Below, one piece after another: positions 1-6,900 of a stretch of 12,879 nucleotides of DNA; position 1 is the first letter of the stretch, and each line of letters opens with the position of its first letter. The DNA is taken from NCBI GenBank assembly GCA_900316925.1, contig ONEU01000071.1, positions 1 through 12,879 of the forward strand, given 5' to 3'. A program made the position numbers and the translations under genes. The stretch is from an uncultured Eubacteriales bacterium. Its GTDB lineage: Bacteria; Bacillota; Clostridia; Oscillospirales; Acutalibacteraceae. The notes below the pieces were generated by a model. It saw only the letters and a list, made by a program, of their open reading frames with translations, made no database searches and was not told the origin of the DNA.

Positions 1-535
1 TCTGGAGACCGCCTGCTGCACGAACGCAGAGTAATCCGTCTTCAACCGTCCAGGATGCAGGCAACGTTTTACCATCGGCGAATTTCATGTCAACCGAACC
101 GTCATCGTTGATAATCAGTCCAAAATATTTGTTGCCCACATCATATTCCCATGAGCCGAGGAACTGCTCCCCTGCCTCTGTTTCCGTACCGCTTTCCTCA
201 GATTCCTCTGTGGATGCTTCCTTGCTTTCCTCAGCAGATTCTGTCTTGCTCTCTTCAGCCTTACTTTCTGTAGAAGTCTCTGCCTTGCTCTCTTCAGCGG
301 ACTCAGCCTTGCTTTCTGTGGAGGTCTCGGCCTTGCTTCCTTCGGCAGATGTCGTTTTGCTTGCGTCGGCGGATGCAGCTTTGCTGTCAGACTTTGAAGC
401 GTCCTTTGAGGATGCCGCGGAGGTGGCAGAGCTTTCCTGACCCTTTTGGTCGTTCTTGGCACAACCTGCACCAACACAGGCAATGGTGGCAGCCGCCATT
501 GTTACCGCTAATACCTTCCAGATGGTTGATTTCAT
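1..535 (-). CDS. Lipoprotein with Ser/Glu-rich linker, N-terminal part (partial)
   Basis: The reading frame starts at ATG 533-535 and runs off the left edge, giving 178 residues with no stop. An AGGAAGGA ribosome binding site lies at 541-548, 5 nt upstream. Residues 1-25 (MKSTIWKVLAVTMAAATIAC, then VGAGC) form a lipoprotein signal peptide; the lipid-carrying Cys is most likely Cys25 (VGAGC), with Cys20 as an alternative. About residues 28-118 are a low-complexity linker rich in Ser, Glu, Ala, Lys and Thr, with repeated ESKAE/TSTESKAE units. After that comes a folded-looking start (FLGSWEYDVGNKYFGLIIND, then DGSVDMKFADG), which resembles the small beta-rich domains found on many Ruminococcus lipoproteins. 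It should be anchored to the outer face of the membrane, with the linker holding the C-terminal domain away from the surface. The function is unknown and the C-terminus lies outside the window. The lipoprotein call is firm; no enzyme class can be given. Confidence 0.85.
   Translation of the reverse strand, partial: MKSTIWKVLAVTMAAATIACVGAGCAKNDQKGQESSATSAASSKDASKSDSKAASADASKTTSAEGSKAETSTESKAESAEESKAETSTESKAEESKTESAEESKEASTEESEESGTETEAGEQFLGSWEYDVGNKYFGLIINDDGSVDMKFADGKTLPASWTVEDGLLCVRAAGGLQ
258..348 (-). repeat. 48-bp-spaced direct repeat inside the lipoprotein linker
   Basis: Positions 258-300 and 306-348 are two direct copies matching at about 35 of 43 bases, offset by 48 bp (16 codons). 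They encode the SKAETSTESKAE units. Shorter related CTTGCTCTCTTCAGC-like units continue toward 200-255. The offset is a multiple of three, so copy-number change would keep the frame. Confidence 0.7.
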
Positions 536-758
536 ATAGATCCTTCCTTTTGAATAATGTAGTAGTGTTTTACGTCCCTCTTCAAGGACAATGTACGGTT
601 TGGTTCAGAGAAGGAACGATGGAAATGCTTAACCGGAACGGGCACGACGTCCGACTCGGCAAGATCATCAACAGGTTTTCCAAAGCCAGACGCCGCCATT
701 CCTTCCGGCATTATGCCTTCCATGCGTTTCTTCTGCACTAAAAGCACTTTCTGAACGC
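536..758 (-). other. Long 5' leader of the lipoprotein gene
   Basis: If transcription starts near 758, as the promoter at 765-793 predicts, the lipoprotein mRNA has a leader of about 220 nt. On the minus strand it contains a short hairpin at 574-589 (GTCCTT, loop GAAG, AGGGAC) about 40 nt before the start codon. At its 5' edge GCGTT (754-758) could pair with AACGC (724-728). I do not recognise a known riboswitch class. An 82-codon open frame (532-780, minus) crosses this leader but is not accepted as a gene. Confidence 0.35.
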
Positions 759-764
759 AATCCC

Positions 765-793
765 ATTGTATGACACTCATTTTTTATTGTCAT
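765..793 (-). promoter_or_regulatory. Sigma-A-type promoter for the lipoprotein gene
   Basis: On the minus strand, ATGACA (788-793) and TACAAT (765-770) are separated by exactly 17 bp. Each matches its consensus box at 5 of 6 bases. The upstream edge of the -35 box touches a TTAACC-N5-GGTTAA palindrome, so a repressor bound there would block RNA polymerase. Predicted transcription start is near 758. Confidence 0.7.
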
Positions 794-809
794 TAACCAC
801 AACGGTTAA
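793..809. promoter_or_regulatory. Palindromic operator candidate, copy 1
   Basis: TTAACC (793-798), 5-bp spacer ACAAC, GGTTAA (804-809). It is a perfect 6+6 inverted repeat that shares its edge base with the -35 box of the lipoprotein promoter. The form suits a dimeric regulator. The same 17-bp pattern recurs at 905-921, which argues against chance. The regulator family cannot be named and no regulator gene lies in the window. Confidence 0.55.
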
Positions 810-902
810 AACTCTGTTCTGACAAAAATGCAGTGCCGACACAGGTGCAGCAGCCCGTCAAAAAACGCCTTAAAACCTGCCATTTTTCCATAGAATGACC
901 CT

Positions 903-923
903 GATTAACCATTCCGGTTAATC
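903..923. promoter_or_regulatory. Palindromic operator candidate, copy 2
   Basis: The core TTAACC (905-910), spacer ATTCC, GGTTAA (916-921) is the same as copy 1 apart from the spacer. Here the symmetry extends to 8+8 bp (GATTAACC/GGTTAATC, 903-923). Its centre is 112 bp from that of copy 1, upstream of the lipoprotein promoter, so it could be an auxiliary site for a looping regulator. Confidence 0.5.
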
Positions 924-965
924 GGACGGGGCTGCCGCATCAACGGTACGGCGGATTATTGGCGC

Positions 966-997
966 AAAAAAACAGCCGCACATTTCTGTACGGCTGT
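966..997 (-). terminator. Rho-independent terminator of the LRR gene
   Basis: On the minus strand ACAGCCGTACA, loop GAAA, TGTGCGGCTGT forms an 11-bp stem with one G-U pair, followed by seven T (966-972). It begins 14 bp after the LRR gene stop codon. The trailing CTGTTTTTTTGCG is shared with the terminator at 3846-3888. Confidence 0.9.
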
Positions 998-1010
998 CGG
1001 GATCAGCTAT

Positions 1011-3611
1011 TTACTTTGTTACGGAGAGGGTTATATCCTTTTTCACCACTTTGCCGCGCTCATCCTTGACATTCACACGGATGACATAGCTGCCGGTCTG
1101 TTTTGGCTTGATCGTTGCAGTTGTCGCGGTGGAGTAACCCTGTGCCTTGTACCACTTCTTATTATTGGGATTCTGGTACCAGACAGCATACTGTTTGGCA
1201 CCCAGTCCGCCGGTAGAGGAAGCCGTCACCTTCACGCTGCCGCCAAGTCTGATACCGGATGCCGAAACGGTGGAGGTATTTTTCAGGGCAGCAAACACAT
1301 TCACGCTAAAGTCCTTCTTCACGACAACACCGCGTCCGTCCTTGACATTCACACGGATGATATACTTTCCGGTCTGCTTGGGCTTCACGGTCACAGCGGT
1401 CTGTTTGGAGTAATCCTGTGCCTTGTACCACTTTTTATTGTTAGGATTCTGGTACCACACCGCATACTGTTTTTCGCCGAGACCTCCGGTAGCATCCGCC
1501 GTCACCTTCACGGCAGAGCCTACCACCGCAGATTTTACTGCCACGGAGGAGGTATTTTTCAGCTGATTGATGCATTCCAGACCTGTTTCTGCCTGTGTGA
1601 TATTGCCGGCTTCGTCCTTGACGGTAACACGGATCGTATATTTGCCTGCCTGATCCGGCTTGTAGTCAAGCTGTGCATTGGTGGAATAATCCCGCACGGT
1701 GACCCAGGTGTTGGTATCGGTCTTCTTGGCGGCAAACTGGTACTGAACAGCGCCGTAACCGCCTGTTGTACCGGCCTTGACGCTCACGCTGCGGCCCAGT
1801 ACCACATTTTCCGCGCCGACGGAAATACTTGCCCTGAGGGGATCATAGGCCGTCACGGACATTTCCTTTTCAACGACCATCCCATTGACATCCTTTACAT
1901 CCACACGAACCAGATATGTTCCTGTCGTTCCCAGATAGACCGAGACGGTGTTTTTATAGGAGAAGCTCTGTGCAGTCGTCCAGGCGGTCGCACCGGGTTT
2001 GCGATAGTAGAAAGCATACTGTTTTGAGCCGGTTCCGCTTGCAGAGCCGTAGACAGTCACACTGGTCCCCACCTTTGCCGAGGATACCACGGTGGAGGTA
2101 TTGACGATAGGCTCCGATACGACCAGGTTAAACTCTTCCGTCACAACATCCTGCTGTGCATCCCTGACATTCACCCGGATGACATAATTCCCTGCCTCAG
2201 CGGGCTTGATTGAGACTTTTGTATTGGAAGAATATGCCTGCACGGTTGTCCATTGCGCCCCGGTGGAGGGACGGAAGCTCACTTCATACTGGTAACCGGA
2301 AGCGCCCTCACCGCCCACGCAATTCACCTGCACACTGTCCCCCAGGAGGATCTTGTCAGCAGAGATTGTCGAGAGATTTTCGAGCTTCGGGCGTACCTTC
2401 TCAAACGCAAAGCCTTTTTCCTCTGCGAAGGTCTGTGCCGTAGAGCCTTCCGTACCGATGATCGTCAGATCGGAGCAGTTGTTGAAAGCGGTAGAATCAA
2501 TGCTGAAAACGCTTGCCGGGATGGTCACATAGCGAAGGCCGGTACACATGGCGAAGGCCTCGGGACCGATATTGATGGCACCCTCCGGCACCACAAAGCG
2601 TTCAAGCAGTTCACAGCCGTAGAAAACGCGGGAGTAGATACCGTTCATATTGGGGGAAGCGGTCACGGCGGTGAGCTTTTTGCAGTTATAGAAAGCGTTG
2701 TAATCCGTACTCATCACATGGCTGGGGATGAGATACTCACCCCTTCTGCCCTCCGGACAGAGGATCAGCGTCTTTTTATCCGGGCTCATCATCACGCCGT
2801 CCACCGAAGAAAAGCTGCCGTTATAGGGACTGACATCTATTTTTTCCAGCAAGGTACAGCCCATAAACACCTTATTACCCATAGAGGTGACCTTGGTCGG
2901 AATCATAATCTGCTGCAGCGACGTACAATCGGCAAACGCATAATCACCGATGGTCACCAGCGAAGAAGGCAGATTGACATTCACCAGACCCGTCCCGAGG
3001 AAGGCCTGATAAGCGATCTCCTGGATCGTATCCGGCAGTGTCAGCGTCTGGAGAGCGGTGCAGTATTTGAAAGTATTATTTTTAATTATCGACAAATTCC
3101 CCGGCAGCTTCACCGAGCGGAGAGCCTTACAGTTGGAAAAAGCGCCCTCACCGATTTTCGTCACCGAATCAGGGATATCAATCTTTTCCAGCTTGCTGCA
3201 GAGGTAGAATGCGCTGCCGCCGACAGAAGTGACGGAATCGGGGATTGAGATCTCCGTCAGGTTGGCACAGCGGGCGAAAGCGGAATCCTCAATAGTCGTC
3301 ACGCCGCTCTGAATGACGATGCTTGTCACCCCGAAACAGCCCTCAAATGCCCAGCTGGCGATCTTGACAACGGGATTGCCCTTAATAGACGCAGGGACAA
3401 CGACCTCCGACTCACTTCCTGTAAACTTTGTGATGGTGACATCACCTGAAACGCTGGTCTCATACTCAAACGAAGTAGCAGGAGTCTCGCTCTGTGCAGC
3501 ATTCACGTTCACGCCAAGATCAATCATACCGGGCAAAGCCGTGCTCACCCCGGTAAGCATCAAAGCAGTCAGTGCCACCGCACACAATCTTTTCAGTAGC
3601 TTACCTTTCAT
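1011..3611 (-). CDS. Secreted BspA-type leucine-rich-repeat protein with five C-terminal Ig-like repeats
   Basis: The chosen start (ATG 3609-3611) gives 866 residues. It has an AGGAGGA site 7 nt upstream and places a classical signal peptide at the N-terminus: MKGKLLKR, a hydrophobic core, and likely cleavage after Ala38 (VNA-AQ). About residues 48-405 are LRR_5/BspA repeats of roughly 23 residues with the pattern AFxxCxxLxxIxIPxSVTxIG, broken by a non-repeat insert around residues 260-295. About residues 409-866 are five tandem units of roughly 91 residues, each with the conserved core YxxxYRxPxxxxW, YS, and a GxYxIRVxVKD strand. They look like the Ig-like 'three-Tyr' (Y_Y_Y) repeats known in Ruminococcus surface proteins. 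Units 4 and 5 are nearly identical. There is no LPXTG anchor, transmembrane helix or dockerin at the C-terminus, which ends in SVTK, so it is probably secreted or held non-covalently. BspA-type proteins are known to bind matrix proteins or glycans; the ligand here is unknown. In-frame starts at 3683/3680 and 3737 would add 24 or 42 residues. Confidence 0.9.
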   Translation of the reverse strand: MKGKLLKRLCAVALTALMLTGVSTALPGMIDLGVNVNAAQSETPATSFEYETSVSGDVTITKFTGSESEVVVPASIKGNPVVKIASWAFEGCFGVTSIVIQSGVTTIEDSAFARCANLTEISIPDSVTSVGGSAFYLCSKLEKIDIPDSVTKIGEGAFSNCKALRSVKLPGNLSIIKNNTFKYCTALQTLTLPDTIQEIAYQAFLGTGLVNVNLPSSLVTIGDYAFADCTSLQQIMIPTKVTSMGNKVFMGCTLLEKIDVSPYNGSFSSVDGVMMSPDKKTLILCPEGRRGEYLIPSHVMSTDYNAFYNCKKLTAVTASPNMNGIYSRVFYGCELLERFVVPEGAINIGPEAFAMCTGLRYVTIPASVFSIDSTAFNNCSDLTIIGTEGSTAQTFAEEKGFAFEKVRPKLENLSTISADKILLGDSVQVNCVGGEGASGYQYEVSFRPSTGAQWTTVQAYSSNTKVSIKPAEAGNYVIRVNVRDAQQDVVTEEFNLVVSEPIVNTSTVVSSAKVGTSVTVYGSASGTGSKQYAFYYRKPGATAWTTAQSFSYKNTVSVYLGTTGTYLVRVDVKDVNGMVVEKEMSVTAYDPLRASISVGAENVVLGRSVSVKAGTTGGYGAVQYQFAAKKTDTNTWVTVRDYSTNAQLDYKPDQAGKYTIRVTVKDEAGNITQAETGLECINQLKNTSSVAVKSAVVGSAVKVTADATGGLGEKQYAVWYQNPNNKKWYKAQDYSKQTAVTVKPKQTGKYIIRVNVKDGRGVVVKKDFSVNVFAALKNTSTVSASGIRLGGSVKVTASSTGGLGAKQYAVWYQNPNNKKWYKAQGYSTATTATIKPKQTGSYVIRVNVKDERGKVVKKDITLSVTK
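1141..1472 (-). repeat. Near-identical 276-bp-period repeat in the LRR gene
   Basis: Positions 1141-1196 and 1417-1472 match at about 51 of 56 bases, 276 bp (92 codons) apart. They encode the YAVWYQNPNNKKWYKAQ segment of the last two Ig-like repeats. The first three repeats diverge much more, so the last duplication or conversion is the most recent. Confidence 0.8.
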
Positions 3612-3690
3612 GCCGAAGTCCTCCTTTAATATGCTCAAAATTTTTCCAAAACAGAAATATATTTTATCTCTTTTAACCATCATACCACCT
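3612..3690 (-). promoter_or_regulatory. Two competing ribosome binding sites and starts for the LRR gene
   Basis: AGGAGGA at 3619-3625 lies 7 nt before ATG 3609-3611. A second strong AAGGAGG just upstream of 3684 precedes the double ATG at 3683 and 3680 in the same frame. The inner start gives a normal signal peptide. The outer one adds MMVKRDKIYFCFGKILSILK and a few more residues in front. I see no convincing promoter between this point and 3845; the nearest upstream transcription signal is the MalQ-GlgP terminator. Confidence 0.6.
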
Positions 3691-3759
3691 CCTTCCCCAT
3701 TTTTCAACCCCGCTTTTCTCACTCTATCGCAATTCATTGCTGCCGGTCAGCCGCTTTCG

Positions 3760-3802
3760 GAGGTGTCAGGGGGGCTTTCTCGTGTAAGTCCCCTGATACC
3801 TC
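3760..3802 (-). other. Long hairpin in the LRR gene leader
   Basis: On the minus strand GAGGTATCAGGGG (3790-3802) pairs with CCCCTGACACCTC (3760-3772), 12 of 13 positions with one A-C mismatch, around a 17-nt loop. No T-run follows, so it is not an intrinsic terminator. It lies about 75 nt before the outer start codon. It could be an mRNA-stabilising or regulatory structure. No known riboswitch consensus was recognised. Confidence 0.5.
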
Positions 3803-3845
3803 TTGCCCCTTGTCTATTCGTCAGGATAACTTCCTTTTTCCACGC

Positions 3846-3888
3846 AAAAAAACAGGCACGGTACTCCCGAAGGAGTCACCATGCCTGT
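3846..3888 (-). terminator. Rho-independent terminator of the MalQ-GlgP gene
   Basis: On the minus strand ACAGGCATGGTGACTCC and GGAGTACCGTGCCTGT form a stem of about 16 bp (one bulged G and one T-G pair) capped by a TTCG tetraloop closed by C-G, followed by seven T (3846-3852). It starts 47 bp after the stop codon. A smaller 6-bp hairpin (GCAGAC/GTCTGC, 3912-3929) sits between the stop and the terminator. Confidence 0.92.
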
Positions 3889-3935
3889 CATGTCCGATCA
3901 TAGAACCGGTTGCAGACCGTTAAGTCTGCGGCGGA

Positions 3936-6900
3936 TTATTTTACTTTCCAGAGCTCGGTAGCATACTGGAGGATGGTACGGTCAGAGGAGAACTGGCCGG
4001 AGTTAGCGGTGTTCATGAGGCACTTTCTGGCAAAGGCACGTCTGTCTTTATAGTCGTTGTTTGCCTGGAGCTTTGTCTCAATGTACTCGGGCAGATCTCT
4101 GAGGATGAAGTAGTGGTCAGCCTGATGCCAGCTTGCACCCTCGAGGAGAGAATCATGCAGCTCCTTGAAGGAACCCTCGCCGGTCTTGCCGCCGTCGCTG
4201 AAACGGCCGTCGATCAGGGTGTCGATAACCTTCTTCACCTCTGCGTTGGACTTGTAGATCTTCTTGGGATCATAGGTATCCTTGATCTCGTTGATCTCTT
4301 CCACTCTTGCGCCGAAGATGTACTCGTTCTCAATACCTGCATTGGTAGCGATCTCGATGTTAGCGCCGTCCCAGGTACCGATGGTCACAGCACCGTTAAT
4401 CATAAACTTCATGTTACTGGTACCGGAAGCCTCTGTGCCGGCAGTAGAGATCTGCTCATGGATATCGGCAGCAGGAATGATCTTCTCTGCATAGGAAACA
4501 TTGTAGTTGGAGACGAATACGACCTTCATCTTCTGATTCACTTCGGGATCGTTGTTGATAAGGTTAGCGATCTCGTTGATGTACTTGATAATAGCCTTAG
4601 CTCTTGCATAGCCGGGAGCAGCCTTCGCACCGAAGATAAATGCGGTGGGAGTAAAGTTGGGCAGCTTGCCTTCCTTCAGACGGAAGTAGATAGCCATGAT
4701 GGAGAATGCGTTCATCAGCTGTCTCTTGTACTCATGCAGACGCTTCACCTGGATATCAAACATGAAGTCCGGATCAATGTAAACATTGTCGTGCTTCTGG
4801 ATGAACTCAGAGAGCTCCTTCTTCTTCTGATATTTGATGCCGTTGAACTTGTCAACGTTCTCGTCAGTGATCTTCTTCTCAAGCTTCTTGAGGTCGTCCA
4901 GATTGCGGACCCACTTTTTGCCGATGAGGTCAGTAATGAACTCAGACAGTTCGGGGTTGCAGAGGCCGAGCCAGCGACGCTGTGTAACGCCGTTTGTCTT
5001 GTTCTGGAAGCGCTCCGGATAGAGCTCATACCACTCCTTGAGGGTATCGTCCTTGAGGATCTGTGTATGGATAGCGGCAACACCGTTGACATAGCTGGAG
5101 CAATAGGTAGCCATACGAGCCATGTGTACAACGTGACCGTCAATAATTCTCATGTTATCGAGCTTGGTCTTGGGAGTCTCGCCCTTCTTGGCAGCCTTCT
5201 TAGCCTCTTCGGTAGGCTCAGCATAGCCCTTGGCAGTCAGCTCACTGACCAGTCTGTCGTTGATCTTCACGATGATCTCATAGACCTCGGGAAGGATGCT
5301 CTTCATCAGGTCAATGCTCCACTTCTCAAGAGCCTCCTGCATAACGGTGTGGTTGGTGTAAGCAAAAGCAGCACGAGCCATACCAAGAGCCCAGTCAAAG
5401 TCGCAGCCCTCGTTGGTAAGCAGACGAACAAGCTCCGGGATAGAGATGGTGGGATGGGTATCATTGAGCTGAATAACAGTCTCGTCGGCAAAATACTTGA
5501 ACTCATTGCCGTGACGAGCCTTATATCTCTTGAGGATATCCTGCAGGGAAGCAGAAGAGAAGAAATACTGCTGCTTCAGACGGAGCACCTTGCCCTCATA
5601 GCTGTTATCGTTGGGATAGAGTACCTTAGAGATGTTCTCAGCGGCATTCTTTTCCTGAACAGCCTCGTCATACTTGCAGGAGTTGAACTCCAGGAAGTTA
5701 AAGTCATTAACGGCCTCAGCCTGCCACAGACGCAGGGTATTGATATTGTCTGTGCCATAACCGATAACAGCCATATCGTAAGGAACAGCCTTCACGGTCT
5801 GATCTGCGAACTTCACGAGAACGGTATCCTCGCTTCTTCTGATGCACCAGGGATCGCCGAAGTGCTGCCAGTCGTCAGCCACCTCAACCTGGAAGCCGTC
5901 CTTGATTTCCTGCTTGAACAGGCCGTACTTATAGCGGATGCCATAGCCGTCCAGGGGAACATCATGGGTTGCAGCAGAATCGAGGAAGCAAGCAGCGAGT
6001 CTGCCCAGACCGCCGTTACCCAGAGCCGCGTCGTCGATCTCTTCAAAGACATTGATATCAATATCCTTATCAGCGAGCAGCTTCTTGGTCTGATCGAGCA
6101 CGCCCATTGCATACAGGTTATTGTACATCATGCGGCCCATCAGGAACTCTGCAGAGAGATAGTAAGCACGGCGATGCTCAGCGTGGTTCTTTTTGCTTGC
6201 AGCCCATCTTTCAGAGATCTCGCCCATCATAGCCTTGCCGAGAGCCTCATGAAGTTCTGCGGGGGAAAGCTCCTTGAGCTCCTTACAATACTCGTTCTTA
6301 GCGGTAAGCACGAGGTTGTCGATAATGGCATTCTTCTTCATCTTCTTGTCATCCTCCAGCCTTCTGTAAATTTTTGACAAATGGTAAAGCTTTTTCGAGA
6401 GTTTAGCAGTTGTAGCGCCTGCCTTCATTCTCCAGGTCCAGTTGCCGCCGAGGGTAGACGGCTCGTTCATTCTGGCTTCTCCGCCGAGACCGAGAATATC
6501 CTGCATCTGAACGATGGCATAATCACTGACACTTGCATAAGCTGTGCGGATGAATCCCCAGTTGTAGCCCTCTGTTTTATTCAGGCCACAGTAATCGGCT
6601 GCAAATTCAAAGTCACGCTTGGAGATCGTCTGGAGCCAGCCCATGATCGTATCGTTATCGTGAGTACCGGTGTAGCAAACGCTGTTGCGGGTATAGTTAT
6701 GCGGCAGATAATCGCTGTTGGTACGGGAGTCGAAAGCAAACTCCAGGATCTTCATACCGGGATAGCCGGAGTCCTTCAGCAGCTTTTTCACACCGGGAGT
6801 CTGGTAGCCCAGGTCCTCAGCGATAATCGGCACATCACCCAGACGCTGCTTCATCTTATTGAAGAACTTCATATTCGGACCGTCGATCCATTCGCCGTTA

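Noticed and set aside
532..780. 82-codon minus-strand open frame overlapping the lipoprotein start (ATGA overlap)
   Set aside because: Its start codon lies inside the spacer of the best promoter, so it would not be in that transcript; it has no ribosome binding site and no recognisable domain. The apparent overlap coupling is probably chance.
1417..1472. Repeats at 1141-1196 and 1417-1472 taken as part of a CRISPR or mobile repeat
   Set aside because: They are in-frame coding repeats of an Ig-like domain with a 276-bp period, not short repeats with unique spacers.
1011..3737. 908-residue start for the LRR protein at 3737
   Set aside because: There is no ribosome binding site at 3737, and it would bury the signal peptide behind 42 residues.
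3612..3840. c-di-GMP or other riboswitch in the LRR leader
   Set aside because: The stem is present, but I could not match conserved bases of c-di-GMP-I, c-di-GMP-II or ykkC-type aptamers by eye.
4113..6377. 754-codon open frame on the plus strand opposite the phosphorylase half
   Set aside because: It is exactly antisense to a strongly conserved enzyme. The Leu/Val/Ser-rich product has no domain and is a known by-product of biased codon use. The same holds for 6381-7478, 2253-3248 and 11041-12279.
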